Positions 44,601-55,140 of a stretch of DNA of 64,000 nt are shown here, in pieces. The stretch is from Conchocele bisecta. Its lineage: Eukaryota; Mollusca; Bivalvia; Lucinida; Thyasiridae. Location: NCBI GenBank assembly GCA_029237695.1, contig CM055266.1, forward strand, positions 119,139,581 through 119,203,580, in the 5' to 3' direction. Positions within the stretch are counted from its first letter, which is position 1; the number at the start of each line of letters is the position of its first letter. The notes below the pieces were generated by a model, which was not told where the DNA came from, did not search any database, and saw nothing but the letters and a program-made list of their open reading frames with translations. Made by a program: the position numbers and the translations under genes.

Positions 44601-45670
44601 ATGAGGCCAAATTGCAAGTCAAAATTTTCTTTTACCTGAGCGTTAAAGTTTTTGAAGCACCAAGTATGTGACCTTGACCCTGGGCTTGGCGGGGGCAGGA
44701 CAAACGTGGATTTGGCACAGGGCGGTAGAGGACCATTAGAGCAATGCATATATGAAATATGAAGCTGATCCGTGAAAGAAAACAGAAATTATAAGATATT
44801 TACCTGAGCGTTAAAGTTTTTGAAGCACTAAGTATGTGATGTTAACCCTGGGCTTGGCGGGGGCGGGACGAACGTGGATTTGGCACAGGGCGGTAGAGGA
44901 CCATTAGAGCAACGCATATATGAAATATGAAGTTGATCCGTGAATGGAAAGAAAAATTATAAGATATTTACATGAGCATTATTGTTTTTGAAGCACCAAG
45001 TATGTGACCTTGACCCTGGGATTGGCGGGGGCAGGACGAAACGTGGATTTGGCACAGGGCGGTAGAGGACCATTAGAGCAATGCGTATATGAAATATGAA
45101 GATGATCCATGAAAGAAAACAGAAATTATAAGATATTTACCCGAGCGTTAAAGTTTTTGAAGCACTAAGTATGTGACCTTGACCCTGGGCTTGGCGGGGG
45201 CAGAACGAACGTGGATTTGGCACAGGGCGGTAGAGGACCATTAGAGCAATGTGTATATGAAATATGAAGATGATCCGTGAAAGAAAACAGAAATTATAAG
45301 ATATTTACCAGAGCGTTAAAGTTTTTGAAGCACCAAGTATGTAATCTTGACCCTGGGCTTGGCGGGGGGCAGGACGAACGTGGATTTGGCACAGGGCGGT
45401 AGAGGACCATTAGAGCAATGTGTATATGAAATATGAAGCTGATCCGTGAAAGAAAACAGAAATTATAAGATATTAACACGAGCGTTAAAGTCTTTGAAGC
45501 ACCAAGTATGTGACCTTGATCCTGGGGCTTTTTTGGGGGCGGGGGGGCAGGACGAACGTGGATTTGGCACAGGGCGGTAGTGAACCATCAGAGCAATGTG
45601 ATTTATGAAATATGAAGCAGATCGGTCGAAGGATGAAGAAATTATGAGACATTTACCCGAGTGTTAAAGT
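44600..45670. repeat. Tandem array of about 168-bp units, six copies
   Basis: GCGTTAAAGTTTTTGAAGCA recurs at about 44640, 44808, 44976, 45145, 45313, 45482 and 45661, so the period is 168-169 bp until the last unit (about 179). Each unit also has TGACCTTGACCCTGGGCTTG, GGATTTGGCACAGGGCGGTA and AGAGGACCATTAGAGCAA. One unit of this family is at 23500-23690. Confidence 0.92.
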
Positions 45671-45674
45671 TTTG

Positions 45675-45925
45675 TGACGGACGGACGGACGGACGGACGG
45701 GAGGACGGGACGCACGTTCCTACGAATGAATACTTGTTGGGTTTTTACTGTATAAAAATACCCAACAAGAGTACCCAACACTATCATAACCCTACCCAAT
45801 AAGATCCCCGTACGCTTACAACAAGTACCCATTCGTGTGTGCGGACGGACGGACGGACGGACGGACGGACGGACAAGGGTAACACTAAATGCCCCCTCCA
45901 CTATCGTGGTGAGGCATAAAAATAT
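45675..45925. repeat. GGAC microsatellites flanking a hairpin, then GAGGCATAAA end
   Basis: GGACGGACGGACGGACGGAC near 45680 and a longer run near 45843-45875 flank ACCCAACAAG / CTTGTTGGG text. It ends CGTGGTGAGGCATAAAA, the usual closing text of the GGAC-type elements here. Confidence 0.8.
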
Positions 45926-46074
45926 TCCAAAGGGTGTTCGAGTTATGCTCTGGATACAAAATCAGAGCACGAAACAACAAAGGGAGATAAGTAAACAAGA
46001 ATTCCGCGGAATCAGATGCCTCGCCTTGTCCCGCCTTGACCTCGAGCCTTGACCCGAAAGCAATTTTCACTGGC

Positions 46075-46165
46075 CCGAACATATTATACAATTATTGACT
46101 AGTGAGCCATAGAATATCAGATTATATTCTATGGCTCACTAGTCAATAATTGTTTTATTATATGA
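46075..46165. repeat. Inverted repeat
   Basis: ACAATTATTGACTAGTGAGC and CATAGAATATC pair with GATTATATTCTATGGCTCAC and TAGTCAATAATTGT, a near-perfect fold-back. Confidence 0.8.
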
Positions 46166-46199
46166 TAATAGTCTGTATATAGCACTTACGACCTTATGC

Positions 46200-46620
46200 T
46201 ACTAGACAAAAATTGAAAAAGAATTTGAAAAAAAAAATAAAATAAAAAAATGGAAAAAAAAAGTTTAAAAATTAAAAATAATAATGCTTGCTACTGGAGC
46301 CCAGAATTTTTTTTAATAGTCCTATATTTATCTACATATATCTGCACAGGTCCACATAATACCACAATATTTTCAACACAGTTTACGGAAATGTAATATA
46401 CAAAAAAAAATAAAATAATAATGCTCGCTACTGGAGTCCAGAATTTTTGTTAATAGTCCTATATTTATCTACATATATCTGCACATGTCCACATACTGCC
46501 ACAATATTGTCAACACAGTTTACGGAAATGTAATAATGTACCTGTATAAATTACCTGTAATAAGTTAGTGGTCAGTTAAAAAATTGAAAAAGAATGTAAA
46601 AAAAAAAATGGAAAAAAAAA
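46200..46620. repeat. Direct repeats of about 140 bp, AT-rich
   Basis: Two units with ACTGGAG(C/T)CCAGAATTTTT, ATAGTCCTATATTTATCTAC and GTTTACGGAAATGTAATA. The same unit recurs at 48900-49040 and 49225-49345. Confidence 0.8.
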
Positions 46621-46629
46621 ATTAAATTT

Positions 46630-47180
46630 AAAAACAAGAAACGAGGCAAAGCCACGAAGGCCAGGTTTTTTCCAAGCATAGACACTTGGATAACATAATT
46701 ATACCCACTTTTTGTAGACTAGATGGCCGTGGCCTGCATGTCGCGCCTTGGGGCGAGGCATGGACACTAAAAAAATAGATATAGTAGATGGAAAAACTTT
46801 AAGGAAAAAACTTTAACCCGACATACGGACGTACGGACGGACGTATGCCAAAATGCCGACGATATCGCGCTTTCCGCAAGCGGGTGCGACAATGATGATA
46901 AACACCCATGTGAAGTCTCAAGGTATTGGGTGAAGCAGTTGCAGAGATATAGTACACGAAAAAACTTTAACAAAAGAATTCAAAGTAATTTGACCTTGAC
47001 ATTGGGCACAGGGGCAGCAGGGTTGGGGGGTAGAATGAAAATATGGATGATGATAAACACCCATGTGAAGTTTCAAGGTATGGGCGAAGCAGTTGCAGAG
47101 ATATAGTATAAAGGAAAAAGTTTTAAGCAAAAAACTTTAACCAGACGTACGTTAAAAAGTTAACGTCGAAAATGGCTAAG
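46630..47180. repeat. ACAAGAAACGAGGCAAAGCC block with two repeat units
   Basis: Opens AACAAGAAACGAGGCAAAGC. Two units share AACACCCATGTGAAGT and AGCAGTTGCAGAGATATAGT, followed by GAAAAACTTTAA. Looks like the head of a composite non-autonomous element that continues into the 192-bp array. Confidence 0.65.
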
Positions 47181-47883
47181 TCAATTACGTAGAAATAATA
47201 GGTGAAGGTAAAAAAATGGTCACATGTTGGATAGTTGTATGTGGTAGGCACCCCTTGGTTATGAAGCTGTGAAAGTTTGGTGGTCCTAGGTGGTACAGTA
47301 CCAAAGAAATGGACTTAAAACACAAAACTTAAACATTGTAAACGCGAAAAGTTAACATTGAAAATGGCTAAGTCGACTGCGCGGAAAAAATGGGTCAAGT
47401 TAAAAAAAAAGTAACATGTTGGATAGTGATATGTGGTGGGCACCCCTTGATTATGAAGCTGTGAAAGTTTGGTGGTCCTAGGTGGTACAGTAACAAAGAA
47501 ATGGACTTAAACACGAAAACTTAACATTGTAAACGAGAAAACTTAACATGAAAATGGCTAAGTCGACTGCGCGGAAAAAATGGGTCAAGTTACAAAAAAA
47601 AAAAGTAACATGTTGGATAGTGATATGTGATGGGCACCCCCTGATTATGAAGCTGTGAAAGTTTGGTGGTCCTAGGTGGTACAGTACCAAAGAAATGGAC
47701 TTAAACACGAAAACTTAACATTGTAAACGCGAAAACTTAACATTGAAAATGGCTAAGTCGACAGCGCGGAAAAAATGGGTCAAGTTAAAAAAAAAGTAAC
47801 ATGTTGGATAGTGATATGTGGTGGGCACCCCTTGATTATGAAGCTGTGAAAGTTTGGTGGTCCTAGGTGGTACAGTAACAAAG

Positions 47884-47962
47884 AGTGAGTGAGTGAATAG
47901 GGTTTAACGTCCGCTTTTCTGACATAGAGGTACAAGCCTCAGGGAGTCTACACGCAGACGGG
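47884..47962 (+). mobile_element. Short SINE-like insertion with 12-bp target duplication
   Basis: AGTGAGTGAGTGAATAGGGT then TTAACGTCCGCTTTTCTGAC, about 79 bp, lies between two copies of ACAGTAACAAAG (47872-47883 and 47963-47974) inside one unit of the 192-bp array. The other units lack it. GTGAGTGAG...TTTAACG resembles a conserved domain of molluscan SINEs; this copy lacks head and tail. Confidence 0.8.
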
Positions 47963-48180
47963 ACAGTAACAAAGAAATGGACTCAAACACGAAAACTTAA
48001 CATTGAAAATGGCTAAGTCCACTGCGCGGAAAAAATGGGTCAAGTTAAAACAAAAAGTAACATGTTGGATAGTGATATGTGATGGACACCCCTTGATTAT
48101 GAAGCTGTGAAAGTTTGGTGGTCCTAGGTGGTACAGTAACAAAGAAATGGACTCAAACACGAAAACTTAACATTGATTGT

Positions 48181-48275
48181 GGACGCCGCCCGCCGCCCAC
48201 CCACCCGCCGCCCGCCCGCCCGCCGCCCACCCGCCCGGCTTTCGCCAATCCAATAGCCTGGATTTTTTTTCAAAA
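48181..48275. repeat. GC-rich (CCGCC)n minisatellite, copy 1
   Basis: A run of CCGCC/CACCCGCC words followed by GGCTTTCGCCAATCCAATAG then CCTGGA. The same block recurs at 48795-48890, so it is part of the repeated composite unit. Confidence 0.88.
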
Positions 48276-48794
48276 AACCTGGCTAAAAAGTAACATGTTG
48301 GATAGTGATATGTGGTAGGCATCCCTTGATTATGAAGCTGTGAAAGTTTGGTGGTCCTAGGTGGTACAGTACCAAAGAAATGGACTTAAACACGTAAACT
48401 TAACATTGAAAACGCGAAAACTTAACATTGAAAATGGCTAAGTCGATTGCGCTGAAAAAATGGGTCAAGTTAAAAAAAAAGTAACATATTGGATAGTAAT
48501 ATGTGGTGGGCACCCCTTGATTATGAAGCTGTGAAAGTTTGGTGGTCCTAGGTGGTACAGTACCAAAGAAATGGACTTAAACACGAAAACTTAACATTGA
48601 AAACGCGAAAACTTAACATTGAAAATGGCTAAGTCGATTGCGCGGAAAAAATGGGTCATGTTAAAACAAAAAGTAACATGTTGGATAGTGATATGTAGTG
48701 GGCACCCCTTGATTATGAAGCTGTGAAAGTTTGGTGGTCCTAGGTGGTACAGTAACAAAGAAATGGACTCCAACACGAAAAATTAACATTGATT

Positions 48795-48890
48795 GTGGAC
48801 GCCGCCCGCCCGCCCGCCGCCCGCCCGCCAGCCCGCCGCCGCCCGCCGGCTTTCGCTAATCCAGTAGCCTGGATGTTTTTTCAAAAAACC
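48795..48890. repeat. GC-rich (CCGCC)n minisatellite, copy 2
   Basis: CCGCC-type words then GGCTTTCGCTAATCCAGTAG and CCTGGATG, parallel to 48181-48275. Confidence 0.88.
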
Positions 48891-48899
48891 TGGCTAAAA

Positions 48900-49380
48900 A
48901 TAAAAGAATAATGCTCCCTACTGGAGCCCAGAATGTTTTTTAATAGTCCTATATTTATCTACATATCATATATACACAGGTCCACATATTGCCACAATAT
49001 TTTCAACACAGTTTACGGAAATGTAATATAATCATTTACCTGTATAAATTACCTGTAAGTGGTCAGTGGTCAGTTGCACATGCTAGCACATGCACAGGTG
49101 AATAGTCTGTATATAGCACTTACGACCTTATGCTACAAGACAAAAATTGAAAAATAATTTGAAAAAAAAAATGAAAAAAAAAAATGAAAAAAAAAAATGG
49201 AAAAAAAAAGTTTAAAAATAATAATACTTGCTACTGGAGCCCAGGATTTTTTTTTAATTGTCCTATATTCATCTACATATATCTGCACAGGTCCACATAA
49301 TGCCACAATATTTTCAATGTAATATCCAATGTAGTAATTTACCTGTATAAATTACCTGGTCAACAGTGGTCAAGCACTGG
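48900..49380. repeat. AT-rich direct repeats, same family as 46200-46620
   Basis: Units at 48905-49040 and 49220-49345 share CTGGAGCCCAG(A/G)AT, TCCTATATTTATCTACATAT and ACAGTTTACGGAAATG. They lie on the other side of the 192-bp array, giving the whole block a bracketed layout. Confidence 0.78.
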
Positions 49381-49489
49381 ACATCTGCACATGCTAGCCC
49401 ATGCTAGCACATGGTTCTCCCAGTCTCTATTGTTCTCTCTACAGGTAAGGTGTACAGAGCACACGAGAAAAGGTGTACAAAGCAGACGA

Positions 49490-50075
49490 GAAAACAGGTC
49501 TTCATGCATTATTGTCCAGTTTGTAGAGTGCGCAAAACAAAAAAGGGAGATAACTGAAAAATTAGCTACGCAAGAGTTGTCATTATTGTGCGCGACACAC
49601 CTCCGGGTCGTGGTCTATGCATGTGTGAAGTTTCATGAAAATATTCCAAAGGGTGGTCGAGTTATGCTCCGGACAGGAAATCAGTGAGCGAAAACAAAAA
49701 AGGGAGATAACTAAAAAATTAGCTATGCAAGAGTTGTCATTCTTGTGCACGACACACCTTCGGTTCGTGGTCTAATTGAATGTGTTAAGTTTCATAAAAA
49801 TATTCCAAAGGGTGGTCGAGTTATGGTCAATCAGTGCGCGAAACAAAAAAGGGAGATAACTAAAAAAATAGCTATGCAAGAGTTGTCATTCTTGTGCGCG
49901 ACACACCTTCGGGTCGTGGTCTATGCATGTGTGAAGTTTCATGAAAATATTCCAAAGGGTGTTCGAGTTATGCTCCGGACAAGAACTGTCTGCGGCGAAC
50001 GCGGACGCGGACGCGGACGCGGCACGCTGTCAAATCCATAGTATCCCCCGACGGAGTCCGGGGGATACAATTATA
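49490..50075. repeat. Array of about 150-bp units, block 2
   Basis: At least three units with AAAAAAGGGAGATAACT, GCAAGAGTTGTCATT, GACACACCTTCGGGTCGTGG and ATATTCCAAAGGGTG. It closes with GAACGCGGACGCGGACGCGG and a hairpin ATCCCCCGACGGAGTCCGGG. Confidence 0.82.
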
Positions 50076-50094
50076 TGTTGCCCATAATGCCATT

Positions 50095-50767
50095 AACCCT
50101 TACACCACTACTCATGCATGGAAGCAAATGACTTTCTTGGAATAATAGATGAGATTCTGGAAGCACAAGCAAGATTTAGTACTACTTTACTAATGTGTGT
50201 TTGCTTGCAGAGCTATGACTGATGATACAATCTATGAACAAACGGTAACTATATCTACATTTGAATTGATTTTTGCAACTAAAAGTTGATTTTGGATGTA
50301 CAAATGTACTTCACATTTAGAAAATCAAATTGGGGCTCATGAAATAAACTTTCTGAGCACTGTCTTGATATTTGTACTCAAAATCAAGTATTTCAATTGT
50401 TCACCCTCAACCAATCAAGGCTCATCATTTTCAAAAAGGCTTAAGATTAGAGTATATGCTCAAAACGTTTTATATTCATGGCGCCATATCGTATTATGCA
50501 AGATGGCAGTCGTCATGACATTATTGAACACATGGTAAAGAGGTGCTGGCTGATCTGGGACTGATTATACAATTTTCTGAGCATTATTTGAAATTCAGGC
50601 TTGAAACATGATTGGACAAGGCTTAACTGTGGTGTGACTAATGACCTCAAGATGCTCCAAGACACACCAAGATGCGCCAAGACTAGCATAATTCATTACA
50701 ACTACCACAGTGGCAATTTGTTGCAACACTGTCTACTGTGATCCCACGAAGTTGATATACATTAGAC
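50095..50767. other. Intronic sequence with nothing recognised
   Basis: A stray TTAACCCTTACACCACTACT at 50095 looks like a single family A end. No exon or RNA gene. Confidence 0.45.
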
Positions 50768-50768
50768 T

Positions 50769-51329
50769 ATAGTCTGTTTCACGAAAGCTGCCCAAATTTT
50801 ACGGCCATATAAACAATTCAAAAATCATATTTTTTTTCGATAATATTAAATTAAAGGAAAATTTAAGAATGAGCCTTCTTTTTATTTTGTGAAATTTCGT
50901 CAAATATTGATTTTATTGCGAAAACAAAATTTCCCCATGTTAAATCCCCATAGACATCTTCACGGAGTGAAGATGTCTATGGGGATTTAACATGGGGAAA
51001 TTTTAGAAATACTGGACCGATTTTAAAAATTTAACTTTTGTTTTCTTAGTTAGATCATGTCCAAGCTATCTAGTCAGGTTTCGGAGTCAATTTCCAAATT
51101 TTTTCGTTTTTTGATTCCTCCCACACTTCCTTACCACTTTTTCCTCCATGTTAAATTCCCATAGAGAAATCAATTTTTCGTAATAAAATCAATATTTGAC
51201 CAAATTTCACGAAATAAAAAGAAGGCTCATTCTTAAATTTTCCTTTAATTTAATATTATCAAAAAAAATATTGTTTTTGAATTGTTTATATGGCCGTAAA
51301 ATTTGGGAAGCTTTCGTGAAACAGACTAT
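50769..51329. mobile_element. Fold-back MITE with AGTCTGTTTCACGAAA ends (copy 2)
   Basis: AGTCTGTTTCACGAAAGCTG at the left, CAGC-like GGAAGCTTTCGTGAAACAGA then CT at the right, with TA on each side. The centre is the perfect hairpin ATGTTAAATCCCCATAGACA / TGTCTATGGGGATTTAACAT. Confidence 0.85.
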
Positions 51330-51779
51330 AATTTTGTATAATCTAGTCAATAGTCAAACTAGTAATACATCTACAAAAGTCTTGTAACAACAGTCAGTCT
51401 TGGGGGCATGGATCTTGGGGTCTTTGTAAGCAAAAGTTTAAATCAGTATTTTTAATATATATACACCTTTTCAATACTTATTTGTGTTACATAGGCCAAT
51501 CTTAAGGCGGATTGAGGCGGTTTGGAGTGTCTTGGGGTCCCCAGTAGAATTATGTAAAATAATGATTCTCTAATTCTTTTGTTTGATATTGTGTATTAAA
51601 TTCAGGCCTTTTAAAGGCATATTTGTCATAAATACACCAGTCTTGGTGCATTTTGGGGTCATTAGACGGACCCGGCTGATCTGTGATTGATTTCGAGAAT
51701 GTACTCAGATAGCTAATAGAGGGAGTGACATATATTGTAGAGGATGTGAAACTACATGAACAACAACAAAGGATAACCT
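51330..51779. other. Intronic sequence with nothing recognised
   Basis: Repeated words such as CTTGGGG(T/G)C and CAGTCTTGG(G/T)G suggest an old low-copy tandem, but no unit can be defined. Confidence 0.4.
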
Positions 51780-52085
51780 GTAGCCCATTTCATCAACATT
51801 GCAAAGTATACTTTACTAGCAAAGTATACTTTGAGGGAGTAATCATTTATTTTTCCTGAAATGCATTATTTCATATAGAACTAACAAATGCATATATTTC
51901 ATGATTAAAAGTATGCAGAATTATTATACTGAATTTATTACATTATCACAGCCAAATTGGCTGTGATAATGTAATAAATTCAGTATAATAAAAATTAATA
52001 AATTTATCATAAAATTGAAAATTTCTCCCTCAAAGTATACTTTGCTACTAAAGTATACTTTGCAATGTTGATGAAATAGGCTACT
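51780..52085. mobile_element. GTAGCCTATTTCA-type fold-back element (copy 1)
   Basis: TAGCCCATTTCATCAACATT at the left and AATGTTGATGAAATAGGCTA at the right. The inner GCAAAGTATACTTTGAGGGA pairs with TCCCTCAAAGTATACTTTGC, and the centre is ATCACAGCCAAATTGGCTGTGAT. Confidence 0.9.
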
Positions 52086-52199
52086 GAAACTGGGGTGAAA
52101 CCATATGCAGCATGCTGCTTTGACATTGGGTTAACATTCAGGACAGGAAAAATGGACAGTGAGGTGAATCGTATGGGTGTTTCAACTATAAGCCTACTG

Positions 52200-52370
52200 T
52201 CTGTTCCATGATTTGCTGCCGACGAACATTTGGCTATTAAAACAAACACAAAGTTTGACAACAATTCCAATGGAAATAATTCTAAAATACTGCCAAATGT
52301 TTTATTGACAAAAAAGTAGCATATGAAACAACAGCAGACAACTTGTTTTTCCCACATTCAAAGGTTTTAA
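52200..52370. mobile_element. Very diverged family A MITE
   Basis: CAATTCCAATGGAAATAATT with AACAACAGCAGACAAC and CCCACATTCAAAGG echo family A, but the ends are gone. Confidence 0.45.
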
Positions 52371-52589
52371 ATAATGTCCATCATGATGTGAACACTGAAG
52401 CGTAAATATTAATGATAATTCACAAAATGATTGACTGGTTGGGTTTTTACATCCGTTCAGGAGCAGTATCATATACAGATGGGAATGTACTTGAATGAAG
52501 GGCTGGCAAAATAAATCGCGGATTTCATGAAAGGTTTACATCAGGATTTTACGGAGCCTCGTATGGGGACATGGATTTTTTTTAATTAC

Positions 52590-52875
52590 TCTGTTCCCAC
52601 GAAATAACAATTTGTTCCCTCAATTTAACAATTTGTTCCCTCGAATTAACAATTCGTTCCCACGATATAACAATTTGTTCCCTCGAATTAACAGTTCGTT
52701 CCCACGAACTGACAATTTGTTCCCTCAATTTAACAATTTGTTCCCTCAAATTAACAATTCGTTCCCACAATATAACAATTTGATCCCCAGAATTAACAAT
52801 TCATTCCCGCGGTGGGAACGAATTGTTAAATTGAGGGAACAAATTGTTATTTCGTGGGATCGTGGGAACGAATTA
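52590..52875. repeat. Array of about 21-bp units plus inverted arm (copy 1)
   Basis: Alternating AACAATTTGTTCCCTC and AACAATTCGTTCCCACGA words, about nine to ten units, followed at 52808 by the inverse GTGGGAACGAATTGTT. The units are about seven codons long, so both strands stay open; not a gene. Second copy at 58015-58357. Confidence 0.88.
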
Positions 52876-53073
52876 ATAAAAAAAAGAGCTATATCATGTC
52901 AGGGAGTTCAGACACATAAACAATAGATTGTACTGTATGACATAACAGCAGAAGGGGTATACATCAAACATTACATGGTGTTTATACAAGGTGCATGATC
53001 ACGTGGTACTAACAACAACAACAAGTACCGATTCAAAGTACGTATTCTTCTATAGTGTCCTTATTACGTAACG

Positions 53074-53275
53074 GATTTTGATGAAATATGGCGCATCAAA
53101 CGCATCTTGGTAAGCTGCATTTGATGGTCTCTGTATATTCGCCCAAACTTCTGTCTTTTTTCGAAGAATCAATTTCTTCGCAAAAACGACATAAGTCTGT
53201 GCCAAACTCCCTAGACCACCAAATGCAGCTCATGAAGACGCGTTTGCTGAGCCATATTTCATCAAAATCACTTGC
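53074..53275. mobile_element. Fold-back element
   Basis: ATTTTGATGAAATATGGCGC and AAGCTGCATTTGATGGTCT pair with ACCACCAAATGCAGCTCATG and AGCCATATTTCATCAAAAT. The open frame across it is a by-product. Confidence 0.75.
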
Positions 53276-53543
53276 ATATTAAGGAAAATATCAAATAATA
53301 CTTACTTTGGAGTGGGCGATCATGCACCTTGATATAGATAGAGCAAGGTAGTCATGCTGGTATGGCAGGGTGTATGTAGGTGTTTACTGATGTTACATCC
53401 CTTCAAGTTGCCCTCGTTATTGGTTTCAACAAATTAGCAAGCTCACATTCAGATACTGATAATTACAAGCATAATGAATTATTTTGTAACTCTCTTAAAG
53501 GTACATGCAATTTGGAAGCAAACAGTCAGGCTCTGATCCAATG

Positions 53544-54635
53544 TTAAGGGTACATGCCCACTCAGTAGGCACAAACTGTTCTTTATATCAGAGACATCAT
53601 CTGGGACATTTTCTGGAAAAATAAACATTCATTCACCATTACCCGACGTATTGATTGGCATCATTCTACATTTTATAATCAGACGTAAATTTTCACACTG
53701 ATATCAGGGGCGATAACTGTTTTTCCTTAAAATGTTAACGAACATTACTCGGTACTATGTATTCTCTGTATTTATTTTATGATGTGCAATGATCAACTTT
53801 ATAATCTGCAGAAAATATCATATTTTCAGGTGACGCATTTCATTAGTATAAATAATTAAAAAACAAGAAATGCGTCTGTCGAACGCGAATGCCACCTGCA
53901 GCATATTTGAGAAACTGGTTAACCGAAAAGTGTGACGGACGGACGGACGGACGGACAGACGGACGGACGTTCTTACATTAGGGTACTTATGTGGCTTATC
54001 ACATGTTAAATATTAGCCACATAAAACGATTTTTAGCCACATAAAACGATTTTTTAGGTGGTAATTGTAACCAACCCTATCCTTTAACAAGTCCATAACC
54101 CTGTGGGGCTAGCCACATAAGTACCCTAATGTGTGCCCGGACGGACGGACGGACGGACGGACGGACGGACGGACGGACGGACGGACGGACAGACAGACAG
54201 ACAGACGGACGGACGCACGGACGGACGCACGGACGGACGTCCTTACGTGACATCCCTTAGGTGGTTTTTACTATATAAAAGATCAAAGGAATGACCACCT
54301 AAGGAACAATAGGCTTAAGTGGTCAACGGAATAAATCTATTGTATTCCCCGGACGGACAGACAGACGGACAGACGGACAGACGAACGGTCCAAACACTAT
54401 ATGCCACCCGTTTCTTCGAAACCCGGTGGCATAAAAATATCATGCCTCATTTGCATATGAAAACAGCCTGATACAACCGCGCGTCACTATCAGTAAAGTA
54501 AATACTACTAAATGATTATATCTGTATAGCGGGCACTTGTAATTTTTAGAACGCGTGGAATAGTGACACAATTATACACTAATTTAATTCCCATAAAGAA
54601 CAGTTTGTGCCTACTGAGTGGGTATGTACCTTTAA
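53544..54635. mobile_element. TTAA-flanked GGTACATGCCCACTCAG element (copy 2), with nested insertion
   Basis: TTAAGGGTACATGCCCACTC at the left and GAGTGGGTATGTACCTTTAA at the right. Removing 53863-54433 restores the arrangement seen in 9633-10110, with AGTATAAATAATTAAAAA meeting ATATCATGCCTCATTTGC. Confidence 0.87.
53863..54433. mobile_element. ACAAGAAATG...GGTGGCATAAAA element (copy 2), nested
   Basis: ACAAGAAATGCGTCTGTCGA at the left, ACCCGGTGGCATAAAA at the right. It holds several GGAC/AGAC tracts, the longest near 54138-54190, and two mirrored TGTGGC / GCCACA blocks. It sits in an A-rich spot of its host without an obvious duplication. Confidence 0.85.
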
Positions 54636-54676
54636 ATTCTGACCGATGGTGTCTCTGATATAAAGAACAGTTTGTG

Positions 54677-54833
54677 CCTACTGAGTGGGCATGTACCTTT
54701 AATTGCATTAATGGATTGGTACTTCTCTACTTTATTGCTCACGCATTCATGAACATGAAGATATCACGCATGAAATTCATATATTGCATTGGAAATATCC
54801 ATGACCGTGAAGATAATCAATCAATAATTGTGT
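54677..54833. repeat. Segment duplicated at 31375-31528
   Basis: ACTGAGTGGGCATGTACCTT through ATGACCGTGAAGATAATC; the start is the right end of the GGTACATGCCC element family. Followed by a family A MITE, as at the other site. Confidence 0.82.
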
Positions 54834-55024
54834 TTAACCCTTAGACCGCCATCTTTTTTGTTGTTGTCGTCTGCTGTTTATTTTCTATTTTCCATTTTTT
54901 ATCATCAATGGAAATGATTCTGAAGTGCTGTCAAATTGTGTCACCATGTTTTTATTGAGAAATATGGCAAGATATAAAAGCAACAGCAGACGACAATTGT
55001 TGTGTGTAGCGGTCTAAGGGTGAA
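54834..55024. mobile_element. Family A MITE with deleted left stem
   Basis: TTAACCCTTAGACCGCCATC at the left and AGCGGTCTAAGGGTGAA at the right; most of the left inner arm is missing, so the stem is lost. Confidence 0.82.
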
Positions 55025-55140
55025 CGGCATTGTCAAGTCATTTTAGGTCAGGTTAATAGGATATTTATAGAAAACTATATATTCAGCCCTATGGATATTG
55101 CCATGACCATGAAGATAACATCCATGAAATTCACATATAT

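Larger units (their letters stand above)
47180..48780. repeat. Tandem array of about 192-bp units, eight copies
   Basis: ACATGTTGGATAGT (or ACATATTGG) recurs at about 47224, 47415, 47608, 47799, 48060, 48293, 48484 and 48677, a step of 191-193 bp except where insertions lengthen it. Units share GAAGCTGTGAAAGTTTGGTG then GTCCTAGGTGGTACAGTA and AAATGGCTAAGTCGACTGCG. Non-coding. Confidence 0.92.
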
